Shown here piece after piece: positions 33,577-51,349 of a stretch of DNA of 64,000 nt. Made by a program: the position numbers and the translations under genes. Below the pieces are notes generated by a model. That model was not told where the DNA came from, ran no database searches, and saw nothing but the letters and a program-made list of their open reading frames with translations. Position 1 is the first letter of the stretch; each line of letters opens with the position of its first letter. Source of the stretch: Physcomitrium patens (taxonomy: Eukaryota > Streptophyta > Bryopsida > Funariales > Funariaceae); NCBI RefSeq assembly GCF_000002425.4, contig NC_037275.1, forward strand, positions 12,693,715 through 12,757,714, read 5' to 3'.

Positions 33577-35081
33577 TTTAGAGAACTATTAGGTGTACAC
33601 CCTCTTTTTGCTCTATAGATACCTCTCTCTTCTCCCCATGCCATGCACCTCTACATGCACATAGTAAAAGTCTTATTTACACTAAAACAATTTACAATAA
33701 ATTTATATTAAAAGATTTGCTACACATAAATTAATAGGGTTTTAAAATGAATGATAGAATTACATAATATACATTATATATATATATATATATATAGTTT
33801 TTACAAAACAAAAATAAAAATAAATACAAAAATCCATTGCACACAATTCTATTATTATACATTTATTCTATAATTTTTTACTGTAAATAAAAATTTACTA
33901 TGTATATGTGTGAATGCATGGCTTTCCTAGATGAATTTATTTGATGAAACAGAGTTATCAACAAAATGAAAATTTTATATGTATATAATAATAATAATTA
34001 AAAAAAATAAAAAAAAATAAATACTTTAAATATTTTATATTGAATGTTTTTTAATTTAATAAGAACATGATTTTTTCAGGTTGTGGGTTATTCAACATAT
34101 TTTGTAAGTATAGGTGAAATGCAGTAGGTTTTATACAAGCAAATAAATAAATAAATAAAAACATGTACAAGATGTTTTGAAGGATTTATTTAATACATGG
34201 TTGAGTGTTTATTGAGAAAAATAATTATACCGTTAGATTTACAGATAAATACAAATTTCATTTCATAAGATACATTTTGGTTCGTAATATATTGCAACAA
34301 CATATCTTTTTTGGTATGTTAAACAGTAGATTAAAATTATCAACAAATAGTTCAAATTGATCTGCAATATATATATATATATACATGTGTATGTATGTAT
34401 GTACATCAAACCTACTTTCATGCACATCCACACAGCTTAAGTTCATGCACAGTTAATTTTTGTCACAAGCGAACTTTAGCACAAATATGCTATTTAGTTT
34501 CATACAGCCTACATCACAAGAACAACAACACATCCCAGACATTTATTTCACCTTCAAAAAAACGATTGACGGACATCGTTTCAGATATGCCACTCACAAT
34601 ACCAAAAGTTAGAATAAATCCCATTAATTGAACTAAGAATTTCCCACTCGTTACTAATTTGCAGAACTGATTGATCATCTCTTTTTATCTATCAGTCTAT
34701 CAATCTTTGTATCTATATCTATATATACTCACTCTCAGTAATTGTCCTGAATTTGATGCGTAGCTAAGAAAATCTCTGAAAGCATAGTAAGCATTATACA
34801 AAGTGAGGGAGGGAGGGAGGGAGGGAGGGAGGGAGGGAGTGAGTGAGAATACATCGGAGGAAAACACTACGATGTAATCACAAGGACAGCAGGCATTATT
34901 CACAACAGCAAGTTTCCCTATCAGAACCAAGTCAACACAGCCTTCCTTATAAGGCAGCTTGCTGGAGGAATGAAAGGAGGGATTGTGTGTGGCTTGCTAC
35001 ATAAAAGTCCTCAAAAAAATGGGTGCGACAGGGTAAGAACCTCTCAATCCTCTCAAAATTGTTCTGGAATGCAAGCTTCCT
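33577..35081. other. AT-rich intergenic DNA with microsatellites; 3' flank of the COR27-like gene
   Basis: No gene is visible. It contains an AT run at 33775-33796, AAAT repeats near 34139-34159, an AT/GTAT compound repeat at 34367-34404 and a GGGA array at 34805-34848. The right end, about 34700-35081, probably contains the 3' UTR of the gene that ends at 35082 on the - strand. Confidence 0.6.
34805..34848 (+). repeat. (GGGA)n microsatellite
   Basis: About nine GGGA units followed by GTGAGTGAG. The + strand has many evenly spaced GGG runs and could form G-quadruplexes (inference). It lies about 240 bp beyond the stop codon of the - strand gene, possibly within its 3' UTR. Confidence 0.9.
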
Positions 35082-37908
35082 CTAGACTTGCTGCCCAGAT
35101 GGCCGGACCACAAGTGGGTCACTGAAACGAATGCTGTCCCGCAAGGAGCGAGATGGCGGTGCACGCCCTTCCGTGTCATGCAACCGGCGTCGCAACCCAT
35201 GAAGACCCCACGTCCACGTTTTGGAGTTAATCGTTGACTTCAGTGACAGTGGTGGCTCACATTCATAGGCCTCACCAGCTTCCAAGCCTTGAGTTTGGAG
35301 GTCCGAAGGAAATGCACCGTTTTCCCACTCACAGCCGTGTTTTCCAACCAACCAGGTGGATCCCCCACTAGCGCAGCCGTCTAACGCGTATCTGTCATCA
35401 CTCAGAGCAAGAGGATGATACGATGCGCCCCCAAAGTCATAGCTTTGGCCTGCCTCTTCTTTTCCAGCTTTGGGCTCTGGAGACCATGATGTCGCAGCAG
35501 CCGCTCCGTCCTCCATAAAATGGATGGTGGGTTGGTTGGTTGTGTATGTAGTTGCAACAGAAACTGCTAGAGGAGTGTTCAAATCTGGTACAAATGACAA
35601 GGTTCTATTTGCATGGCCCACCGAACTAGGCTCATCACCTGTGCATGCAACTGCAGTGGAAAGAAGAAATGGCGCATTCAGATCTGGAAATGAGGAAGAA
35701 CTTTTACTCTCATAGCTATCCATCCGCGCAAGCAAGGGAACCACCTGCAGATAACAAGCCAAGCGTGTTGCATCTAATAACCTCAGCACATCACATTGAT
35801 TCGTATCATAAGAATAAATGTATGGGTAAACTATAAAAACTAGTTACTGTGAACCTTTGTATGGATCCAAGCATAAGCTTCTAACAAAATCAGACAATGT
35901 GGCAATTGAGATGTACCTGATCTTTTGGTCTCTTTCCCACCATTTTCGGTGTGTCTGTGTGTTCAAACACCAATAACGGGCCAGCTGGGTCGACAGAAGG
36001 TTCAATAACTTTCCATGCATGGTCCAGGGTCACTTGTTCAGAGTGCTCGGCAGAAGCTTGAAAGCTTTCTGACCGCTGCTTGGCAACGTATTGGTCAAGC
36101 ATTTCTAGATCCTTCTGCGCCAAATCCTGTTGAGTAAACTTGATTCTCTTGGTGACGAAAACGTCAGCTGTAAAAACAGTTAGCAGTTCAGAAGGAAACT
36201 CTTGCGTACATGAATAGGACGGAAACACATCAAGAGTCACATATCCAGCACATAAGACATCGAATGACAGATATGCTCACCGTTTTCAACCTCGACATTT
36301 AACGGCCTCTTCAGCACCCTGCTCGCCATGTCTTTCCTGTTACTAGGATTAGCCATCGTTTGTCCACCTTTGTGTAAACGACTTTGCCATAATCGTAAGC
36401 CCTGATCTATCTCAAGAACCTCAGCGCCGCACTGGGGATAATTGTAAACAACATCCTCACTAGCTCCACTCTCCTCTTTGTTTTCAACATCACAATCTAA
36501 TGTAATAGCGTCGAGAGTGCTCCGATCCCTTTCAATGTAAGTCAAATTCGCCTCAGTCACGTCAATGGCCGCAGAGACTTCCTTGACATGAGCATCAGTA
36601 ACGTCCACTGGAGCAGATAATGGAAGATTATATCCATGTTCAGACCTCGATACTTTTGGCTTGAAATGCCGAACCCAAGGGTTGGCGAAGACAGCAGGGG
36701 CAGAAGATGGCCCATGTGACGTATAATATGACTGCTGTTGTCCTCCTTGCATTAACTCGAAAAGCTGGAAACGACAAAGAAACATAACATTACCCTCAGA
36801 AGCATAGCAGGTCAATGCATTAGCATTGTACAAATCATATTTCCCTAATAATGCGTCACCTATAGAGGATAACAATTAGGCCCGTTACTCACCTCAGTAC
36901 GATGAGATATGCCATAATCATCAACTGGTCGAGACTCCACACAATCTTGTTCCGAGTCATCAAGCTGAGCTGAATTCCCATGGATGCCCAAGTGACCGAG
37001 CCCCTGCTGGCCAAACAAGCTTCTGACAAATGTTGCCTCCATGGAATCCAAGAATGAGCTGTGCTTGTCATCAGTCCATGTCGTTGCTGCTGACTCACGC
37101 TCTTTTTGAATCTGTCCAAAACTTATTGATTAATACTCATACGAGAAAACCCATAATAGTAAAATTCATGTTCAAAAATATAAAAAAAATGTTTAGAAGA
37201 AGAAGAGAGCACTAATTAGGAAATTCGTCGTGCTAGAAAAATATCCAAAATCTGAAGCAATTGGAGAGTGGTAGGTAATGCGTAAAATAAAAGTCAAGCG
37301 TCATTCGAAACCCTTACCGAGTGAGTTTCAGAATCAGAAACTCTCGTAGGACTCTCGGGCATAGTATTCACACCTTCGTCGACCTCATTCTCGCCCTCAT
37401 TCTCCTCTAACATCGATCCACTCGACGCATGCACCTGTGCTCCCTTTCTTTCAGAACACATCTTATTTTTTATGATACCTGAGGCCCTCGACGTACTCCT
37501 CAGCAAAGGCTGACTATCGTTAATATTTACAGAGTCCCCATCAGACATAGTTGAGCTTTCAGAGGATTCGCCGGAGTAGCCAGAGGAGTCCATGACTTCA
37601 CAGTTACGAGCACACGAATCTGACGCATAGTTGCTCGTATGTTGTTTCGCATTGACCGGACACAAAGAAGCCACAGATGCAAGCATTGCTCCAAACTGTT
37701 GCATTCGAATGTTCCCTGGTATTGAAACTCGAAAGGGTGACTCTCTTGCTCTGATAATTACGTCTGCTGCAGTGCGCTCGAGCCACTGATGTGAACCTTC
37801 AGATGTTCCCCTAACCTGAACATTATTGAGCTCCGCGCTGCTATTGTGCGACCCTACTACTGTTTCAAAACGCACTCTGCATCGCTCGTTCAATTCTGGA
37901 CGCAACAT
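35082..37908 (-). CDS. Probable COR27/COR28-like regulatory protein with twin DLNxP motifs
   Basis: Five exons read from the right: 37908-37318, 37111-36893, 36764-36281, 36167-35917, 35744-35082. All introns are GT-AG with compatible phases, giving about 735 residues. Exon 2 encodes TTWTDDKHSSFLDSMEATFV followed by RSLFG, and exon 3 FANPWVRHFKP. Both resemble blocks I associate with plant COR27/COR28 proteins, cold- and light-regulated nuclear factors of the clock; that match is from memory and the protein is longer than the angiosperm ones. The last exon carries two copies of an EAR-type repressor motif, SFPDLNAPFLLS and SFVPDLNTPLAVS. The N-terminus is Ser/Asp-rich (SSGYSGESSESSTMSDGDS). 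The frame is open upstream of the chosen ATG to an acceptor-like TTAG at 37963, so the true start may lie in an upstream exon. Confidence 0.65.
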
Positions 37909-37962
37909 GCTCCCAGGGTAGTGTTGTTGCACACCAGCCAATGCGTATAACTCGATAGAATT

Positions 37963-39280
37963 CTAATTTATGAAGGCTGTGGTATTCACGTCTCAACTTT
38001 TAGGGTGTCTATCATCTCCGTCTCCAAAGGAACATATTATGTCGCTTGAAAAGAAAAAAGTAGTAGTAGTCTTCAGATAAATAGTTACACATGCTCGTTT
38101 CCTAAAGCATGCCTTAGGATTCTGGCCACGTATGAAAGAACTTTAATTCTCTGCGCCTCTCAACAAGACATCATGCTACGCATCGGCACCAGGTCTTGTA
38201 AGATATGAAAAGGGAAAACAGTGATTAAATTTGTAATTCGTCGTCAGTAGCTGGATCGGTTCGGGGATGGTACAAGAGAGGGGTAATTGTTCGTTCGTGA
38301 ATTGAATTTCCAGAAAAAGAAGACGGGATACTAAAACCACTTCGAGATCACCCCGAAAAAACACGCAAACAAACAAACAATCAAACAGACATATACACAA
38401 CAAGGATCGAAGGTTGCAATAGTAACGTCAAGATTGGGAAAAGAAGGAGAAGAGAAGAATAAGAAGAAGAAGATAGAATATTTAAACCCAAAAAAAAAAA
38501 CCCAAAGGAATCTCGAGTTACTCTTACAACTATCACCTTCAAAAACACTCGTCTAAAAATCTTAAATTCCAGACCCTGTCATATACACAGCCTACCGAAA
38601 CTATCTTTTAAGAATCGTCGTCATATTCTCGCTAGTCTAATAATTCCTCTAAAAAACACCAAGACGAAAAGAGATCGCGCAGCAGATAAAGGCCACGCAA
38701 CACTTCAAATCCCGAACATTCTCTTCGAAACTCCAAAACACGCCCCAAAAAAGCCTAAACGCTCATATAAAATAGAAGGAAGGATCCAAACGTTTAACAC
38801 CGGCTTCAAACGCCGGCATCAAAATCGTTCCACTCTCGACACCACGCACAGCGGGTCACAACGCTACCGGCTCAGCAGCTCAATCGACCCAGCCCAGCCA
38901 GCGCAAACCTTCCCAGCAAACCAAAATCCCCCAGTTGACCGCCTCGCGAAACAAACCCAAAAATAAAACCACCACTCCTCTAATAAAGCCTCGCGGAATG
39001 GCCCAAGGAACGATTCACGGGGGAACCAACCTCTCAAAACCACACGAAACGCGAAGCGAACCTCCTCCGCAACGCGAAGGGAATCGAAGGCAATCCAAGC
39101 GAACGAGGAACATGGAAGCACAGGAGCGAAGCGTGGAGCAGCAGCTGGGGAGCTGAAAGCATGGCGACTCGGCTTGAGAGCAAGAGCCGACGAAGACAAC
39201 AGAAAAGCGCAATGCAATGCACACCAGGTTGGGATTACTATTCCGGCCCCGTACCCCAGTAACGCACTTTTCCCTCAGAT
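37963..39280 (-). promoter_or_regulatory. Upstream region and probable leader of the COR27-like gene
   Basis: Moderately GC-rich sequence continues from the gene to about 39280, then enters the minisatellite. An acceptor-like TTCATAAATTAG on the - strand abuts 37962, so at least one upstream, probably non-coding, exon is likely. I could not fix its ends. Open frames here do not resemble known proteins. Confidence 0.45.
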
Positions 39281-39288
39281 ATTGTTCC

Positions 39289-39866
39289 GTTTCCCCCCTC
39301 CCCTGGTAACTCTCTCCTTCTCCTCCTCGCGGCTCCTCGCGGCTGTTTCCCCTCTCCCCTGGTAACTCTCTCCTTCTCCTCCTCGCGGCTCCTCGCGGCT
39401 GTTTCCCCTCTCCCCTGGTAACTCTCTCCTTCTCCTCCTCGCGGCTCCTCGCGGCTGTTTCCCCCCTCCCCTGGTAACTCTCTCCTTCTCCTCCTCGCGG
39501 CTCCTCGCGGCTGTTTCCCCTCTCCCCTGGTAACTCTCTCCTTCTCCTCCTCGCGGCTCCTCGCGGCTGTTTCCCCTCTCCCCTGGTAACTCTCTCCTTC
39601 TCCTCCTCGCGGCTCCTCGCGGCTGTTTCCCCTCTCCCCTGGTAACTCTCTCCTTCTCCTCCTCGCGGCTCCTCGCGGCTGTTTCCCCTCTCCCCTGGTA
39701 ACTCTCTCCTTCTCCTCCTCGCGGCTCCTCGCGGCTGTTTCCCCCCTCCCCTGGTAACTCTCTCCTTCTCCTCCTCGCGGCTCCTCGCGGCTGTTTCCCC
39801 CCTCCCCTGGTAACTCTCTCCTTCTCCTCCTCGCGGCTCCTCGCGGCTCCTCGCGGCTCCTCCGCC
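39289..39866. repeat. 56-bp minisatellite, ten units
   Basis: GGTAACTCTCTCC recurs at 39305, 39361, 39417, 39473, 39529, 39585, 39641, 39697, 39753 and 39809, exactly every 56 bp. Units are nearly identical; the main variation is CCCCTCTCCCC against CCCCCCTCCCC. Each unit has two pyrimidine-only tracts on the + strand and two copies of CTCCTCGCGG. The last unit gains extra CTCCTCGCGG copies. It is not a CRISPR array because there are no spacers. Near-identity points to recent unequal exchange or slippage. Confidence 0.95.
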
Positions 39867-39944
39867 TCGCCCGCCATCGCTGCCCTGCGCTGCAACTCCG
39901 CAGCCCAACGACGCTACGCTGCCCGCTAGTGCCGCCTTGCAGCC

Positions 39945-39971
39945 ACGACGACGACGACGACGACGATGACG
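39945..39971. repeat. (ACG)n trinucleotide repeat
   Basis: About eight ACG units with one ATG interruption, beyond the minisatellite at the edge where GC-rich DNA gives way to AT-rich DNA. Confidence 0.9.
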
Positions 39972-40029
39972 ACCGAAAACTTTTACCGTCCGTCGATGAA
40001 ATGCCCTCGTTCGACGAAATATTTTCCTC

Positions 40030-41560
40030 TGAAAATATTGAATATTGTATAACAAATAAATATATTTCTTCAAGATTGAAATATTGTAAACAGGGTATTA
40101 TTTAATGCGATTGTATTAAGTAACTTTTCATTAAAGTCTAATTTCTGCTTCTTCTTCTTTTTTTTTTTTTTTTTTTTTTAATCCTGCTACAAGATAAAAC
40201 TTTTCCAGATGAAATGGATCTTATGCTTCTTTTTGACTATTATTGAAAGCGTGATTTAATAAAATGGTCACTTAGTGTCATAAAAATATACTATAGCTAT
40301 TAATTACATCCCAATTTTTTAATATCCTCAAAAGTAAAGTAAAACATTGACGCGCTCTTTGTAGCTAAACAAGATTCATTCACTGTGAATATAAAATCTA
40401 GTAGTAAAAACATAAGAACACTAATAATAAATAAATAAATAATGACTATATTCCTGAGAAAATGCCAATCAGAAATATGTAAGATTATTCTCCACTGTTT
40501 TGTACTTGATATGTAATATTTCAAAAATAATTTTGCAAATACTTTATATGGGTATTTAAAGAATTGGTAAGTAAAACCAAACAATATAAAAAAATAAAAA
40601 TAAAATACTATCAAATGATAAACAATCGAAAAAAATTGTTTAAAAAGTTGCACATTAATGAATTTTACTTGAAAGTTTTGGAAATCATGGCTATAGGATC
40701 CTGACAAACCAGCTCCAACAACGTATTTTCATTATTACCAGAATCGTTCCGATGAACTAATTGAATTATTTGATAAATAAATATTTTTATGTTATATGAA
40801 ATATATATGTTATAATTTCTTGACATGGGTTTGAAATATAATAGAAAAAATATGAAACATAATTAGTGCTCACATTTTTTCCTTACAAAAAGCTTAACAT
40901 GTATTTCTGCCATGTGAATAGTGCAAATAGAATCAAATTTTAACAAATGCTTCGGTGTTTTCTTTTGGGTAGGAATAAAGCAAATAGTCTTCAAACTTAT
41001 TTCTTTTTTTGGTACGTAACTTCCACATCACATTATCTTCTACATAACAAATAACTCAAACATCCAAATGAGGTTGCAATCAACAACCTAAAAAAAAAAA
41101 CAAAAACAATAACAATGGGTTATAATAAGCATCTTCACATTAAGGTTAGAAGTAGCCATTGTTTGACTTCCAAGTAGCATCCATTCTTTCATTGGACACT
41201 ATCTCCCTTTGAATTAGCCCACAAGTCGATTCTATTATACCCAACAAATATAATATCAAAATGACGAAGGTAATTACACCACTTTTTAGTCACGATTATT
41301 TTTTTCTTTTCATGCACATGCAAAATATATTCAAACTTTTTTTTTTTTTTTTTTAAAGTCTCAAATAAATATATCTTAACACACAAGCTATTGGTTTCGG
41401 CTCACACACCCACATCATTGTGATATTTAAAAAAGCACACAAACACACACACACACACACACACGCACAATACCTAAAAAAGCGAGCTGGTGTAAAGAGG
41501 TTAAATATCATAATGAAGATGAAAAAGGCAAAAGATATAGGATGGATGAATAACACGTAT
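40030..41560. other. AT-rich intergenic DNA, no gene seen
   Basis: No coding or RNA gene is recognisable. It holds poly-T runs at 40158-40179 and 41338-41354 and an AC microsatellite at 41443-41468. Confidence 0.7.
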
Positions 41561-41712
41561 TCATCCATATAGGGCAGCGAAACTGCGAGGACACGCCAGA
41601 AAGCTCGCGCAGAAGGACGAAGAAAGGGGAACGGAAAAGAGCGTCTGAGAACGGGATTGGGAACGCGGGAACGGATCGGCGAGATATGGTCATTTAAGAT
41701 CCATGGAGAAGG

Positions 41713-41722
41713 GCCACGTGGC
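41713..41722. promoter_or_regulatory. Perfect G-box palindrome GCCACGTGGC
   Basis: A 10-bp perfect palindrome, the strongest G-box/ABRE form, in an isolated GC-rich island (about 41560-42250). No gene could be assigned to it. ABF/ABI5-type bZIPs bind this sequence. Confidence 0.5.
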
Positions 41723-42055
41723 GGGCGAGGAAGCGCCCTCAGGTGATCATCGTGCAGGGAGCCACTTGCTCTTGTGCCGCCTTCGAACCCACTCTTGTGG
41801 TCTTGGCCACACGCCGCAACTGCTTTTCTGCGCTTTCGTGAGGGCCTTTGCAGCTGATCCATGACCCCACCTCTAAAATATCCCACTCTCGGTCGCTCGC
41901 GCCCTTTCTCTCCCTCTATTTACCTTCAATTTGAGCTCTTTACCACTCGCTCCGCTGGCGGTTCGCAGGGACAGGAGTTGGGGGACGGGGATGAGCCCCA
42001 TGAAGGGCTGTCGGTGTTTGATTGCTGAGCTCGATAAAGATCTCGGACCATGCGC

Positions 42056-42079
42056 CATGCATGAGAGTGCCAGCATGCA
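42056..42079. promoter_or_regulatory. RY (CATGCATG) and CATGCA motifs
   Basis: CATGCATG at 42056-42063 and CATGCA at 42074-42079 are RY-type elements, bound in land plants by B3 factors of the ABI3 class. Together with the G-box 340 bp away this resembles a desiccation- or seed-type promoter. Chance occurrence cannot be excluded. Confidence 0.35.
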
Positions 42080-42379
42080 AGCTACTCCATTTCCATTACC
42101 CCACCCCCTCCCACTTGTTACTCTTCCATTGTTTGTTTGTTTGGTTGTTTGTTTGATTTTTTGCTTTCCACACGCATGTGCATGTGAGCTTACCTCAAGG
42201 AATGTTTGTGGGTTGTGGCGTTCCGTGTGATGACGTGGACGATTTCTTTCATTTCTCTCGGGATGCGTGTCTTCGTGGTAAAACCCAACTTCGGTTAAGT
42301 ATTTGTTTGTTGTTTGCGGCGACACTGCTTGCGGGGATACTTCAAAACATAGAAATTAGAAGGAAAAGAAAATAGATGG

Positions 42380-44270
42380 AGGGGTGTGGGATTTTTGAAT
42401 TTAAGGAACTACTGCCCAACTTCGGCATTCGAATTTATGGTGGGTGTTTTTTTTAAAAAAAAAAAAATTGTCTTAATGTGGGAGGACTTTCCGAAGACGA
42501 TGTCTGTACTTGTTTTTACCGATTAGGGTTGTTGAACTTGTCATTACTTGGCCCTCGGGTGGTCAAGCCCTCCAACGTGCTTCGAGGTGTAATAAATTTG
42601 GACAGGGACAGGGTGGCAACAGAGTTTTCAGCCAACAGAGTTACGCAAGGACATTCCACATCATCCGAGCTTGCAATGTGTACAGAGGAATCGGAAGATA
42701 TTTTTGTTAGATTGTCTACAGCAGTGGCATGATGTTTGGCCAAAACTGATAAGTTACCTTTTGAACTGCGCTCTCTGAAGAGTAACTTAATTGTGCAGGA
42801 CACCTAGAAGGATCAGGGCTACAAATATATATATATATATATATATTCTAGCACTTCCCGACATAGTGACACTCTAGACCCTGTTCGTAAATCAACATGG
42901 TAGGTAAATATTACGCAGCGTTCTTTGAAGACTTTCCCCAGTAGGTTAGAATGTTCTCCTGCCCGTATGTTGGCATATGTAAGATAGGACATGCGCTCCC
43001 ACAGCTCCTCAAAATCTGCGGAATAGGATACTAGAAAATATCAAGCTGATAGGATCAAACCTCTACGAAAAAGCTGGGAAACTGGATTGATATCTCGATA
43101 TTCCAACTTGCTCAATATCTGGACCGGTCCTCAAAAGGTTGAATAGTTTTATTCATGAAAAGCTAGGCTGGGCATTAGCAAGGAGATAGCACCAGCGGAA
43201 CGCTTGCACGAGCCTTCAGTACTGTGGAACACTTTTGAGCTGCTAACACATGCAAATTTCAATGAAGAGGCTGGGCATACACCTGATGCTGTGAAATATC
43301 CGAAGATTGTCACGTTGGTTACAGAGCAATAAGTAACGATCAATTGTACTCAAAAGAAACTAATACCTTACAAAAAACCCAAATGACATGCGTCGGAACT
43401 AGGATGGTCAGGGATAAGCCAGAACGTTTCATCAACATGGCATTGGGGTTTCATTTTCATGTTTGAAGTTATGAAGTCAAACAAACTTTGCAAGTGTCTG
43501 TTTGGTAGGCAATCTCATCAGCATACACGGATAGCTAAACACGGCACAACTAAAAGCACCCAACAATAACGAACGTGAGCTGTTAATTATTGTAGAATCT
43601 ACTAGGTTCTACTAGGTTCTTCAACAGACTCCTAGGCAAGACCTGAAACACAGTATGACTAGGACAGTAGACTCGTACCTTGCGCATTATTCTGCGGCAC
43701 CATCTAATAAAAGCAGCTGATGAAGTTTTAACACCCATAACAAAGCACCTACGTGCATATGGAGCAACATTCCTAAAAAACGAAGTAAATTAATTTAAAA
43801 AACAAAAAACACACACACACACACACATAAACACATACACACATCGCTGAACAAAGAAAAAGACATCAATTCAAACTTACTGACTGCGAAACATTCGGTT
43901 GAGTGTGATCGACAATGTTAAGTATCAGAGATTTGCTTTTCAACTTGCTCTTTATTTAAGACACTGGATGCAAAAATCCAATAAGTAAAGGTTGCCAATG
44001 CTCCATGAATGGTCTCCTCAAGTTAAGAAATCCTCGGTCAGTTAGATTTCCTTGTCGTGGGCTTCAATTCCATCAACGCATAAGCGAGAAAATCGTCCGA
44101 ATTTCCAATTGGGCGATTCACTAAGAGAACCCCATGGCTGCAATTGAAGAAGCTGATCCAACATTACGAAGGGCCACGTTGCCCTATGTGCATAATTTAA
44201 AATCGTGATATTTTATGTGCTGTGTCGGGCACGTCCTGTGTTGTGATCCACAGAGCGATTAAGTTTGACT
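42380..44270. other. Intergenic DNA between the G-box island and fumarase
   Basis: Mixed composition. An 84-codon + strand frame at 42478-42732 has no recognisable domain. An AT microsatellite is at 42824-42846 and an AC one at 43809-43827. The right end, down to about 44270, probably holds the fumarase 3' UTR. No gene is supported. Confidence 0.5.
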
Positions 44271-44274
44271 GGGC

Positions 44275-49339
<5,065 letters not shown>

Positions 49340-49620
49340 TGCGAGCTCCACGAGCTCGCAAAAAACTCGATTAGGGTTTTGCGGCAATCAAGCTCAAAAC
49401 ACAGCAAAGCTCACTCACTCACACACTCACTCACTCCTTCGTCTTGCTCTTCTGTCCATCGCCGCAGCAATTCTTCATTCATCTTCATTTATTCATTCAC
49501 TTTTGGATGGGTGATAGTTATGCGGTCGTGCGGATGGATGAACTCATATGTGAACGTATTGGCTTTAAATATTCGTAGCGTTCTGTAAATGTACAAAAAT
49601 ACACAAAAGTAGAATCATTC
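49340..49620 (-). promoter_or_regulatory. 5' leader and promoter of the fumarase gene
   Basis: The region directly upstream of the start includes a (TCAC)n/(ACTC)n tract at 49410-49437, probably in the 5' UTR. Sequence becomes AT-rich beyond about 49570. No clear TATA box was fixed. Confidence 0.45.
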
Positions 49621-51349
49621 GTATTCCATTCAATCTGATCTACTGGCCATTTCAATCGACCTGTTTCAGTTTCATTCCTTGACATTGTGTGTTGATGTTC
49701 ATCTTGTTGTTAAATTTATTTGTCTATCGTATTATAGAATTGTGTCTGTGTGATAAAATAACTGAAATTAGCCAATCTAATTTTACATAATCAAAAAATT
49801 AGTATAAAGATTTTTCTTGAGAATTTTATTTTTAATTATTAAATATATTACAAATCATTAAAATAAATTATAATAATTCATTAATTTTATTTTTTTATTT
49901 AAATTTTCATATTTTTTTAAAAATTCTAGATTATTTCAAGAAGAATAGAAATATGCACTTGTAATTTGATCATTTTATTTTATCTTATATAAATTTTCTT
50001 AAAAATTTATAGGATTAAAATGAATTCATTTTTTTTAAATGTTTTAATCTATTTAATTTATTGTTACTTTATAATCCTTAAAGATAGACTTTTTAGCTAC
50101 TACTTCTTCATATTTTATTCTTTAACGGTGAAAAAATACAAAGTGTGTCTAAACCAATTGACTAAAGAATGGCATGGGACATGCACAACAATTCAATAAA
50201 AATATGAGAATCTTGTGCATTACATACAAGACGCTATGCGTCATAATGTTGCAAATAAAATATAATGTATACAAGCTTTTTTTAGTAGATTGTGAGCAAG
50301 TTGTTGGATGTTGCAAATTTTACATGAAGGTAAAGCATTAATAAGAATTATTGGCAAATATAGAAGCATGCATTGCAACAAGACAAATAATATACAAAAT
50401 TCCTCTTGTGCATCATCTTTTTGATGAGCAAGTCATTAATCTTTGCCATTTACATAGCAAGCTGACTATTTCTTGTGGCCATTGTTAAGCACTTCATTAT
50501 ATAGACAAACATATATTCAATACTTTGGAAATAAACCAACACTTCAATACATGTTGTATTAATAGAAAATCTATCTTTTTTATGTTCAATCATCCTCCAA
50601 AACTTTTGTGAAGCATGTTAAAAGATACTAGTCACTAAGCTAAAGAGTTTTTACAAAAATATATGTAGTTATTATAATATATTAGCTTTAATAATTGTTG
50701 GAACAAAAATCAATAAGCATTTTAAGAATGATGGTAACTATATTAATTGATCACATAGGAGTTATACAATTAAATGAAAAATCTTCTTTTGCTTATAAAT
50801 AAAATTTCTAAGTTTATTCAAGTATGTATTTTTTTTACCTGTAAGTTGAGCTGAACATGTATGTAGTATTTGTTGAATTAATACTATTAAAATCTATGAA
50901 AATCTATGAAAATTGACTATAAAAATCTACCACTATTCTATCAAAAAATGTTAGCTTAGAATGTAAAATGATAGAAGCTTTGCATAAACATGCTCTACTT
51001 ACAATCTAATGGTATAATTATTTGTTAATGTCAATTGAGGATTGAATTGATCCGTAGATGATCTTCGTATTTGGCTTTTGGCTCTTTAGCAAAAAAAAAT
51101 GCTTAATTGCATAATGTCCCAACTGCAATGGGAGTCTAAACTAATAAGACTTTGTTGTAAAAAATATTAATGGAAGTCATTGCTATATTTTGCATTACAC
51201 TTATTTTATTATCACATATTTCTATTTCCAAATGAACAAGATTTATGGAGTTTAGATATATCTTTAAATAGATCTCAAAAGAATAGAAGTACATTTATAA
51301 TTAATAATAAAGACATTGTGATACATCTAAGGCATTCCAAGTATATTAC
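49621..51349. other. AT-rich intergenic DNA, no gene seen
   Basis: Long A/T runs and no coding potential. Nothing else is recognisable before the LTR fragment that begins near 51350. Confidence 0.7.

Noticed and set aside
39289-39866. CRISPR-like array
   Set aside because: There are no unique spacers between repeats; units follow each other directly and the genome is eukaryotic.
39015-40073. 352-codon - strand open frame as a repetitive protein gene
   Set aside because: Most of it is the 56-bp minisatellite, which is open because it lacks stop-forming sequences. The period is not a multiple of three, so no stable peptide repeat was selected, and it has no domain.
41353-41886. 177-codon - strand frame in the G-box island
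   Set aside because: Low-complexity Arg/Pro-rich start, an AC-repeat-encoded Cys/Val stretch near the end, and no domain.
42478-42732. 84-codon + strand frame as a gene
   Set aside because: It has no recognisable domain, no splice context and no homology I can name; kept only as a note in the intergenic entry.
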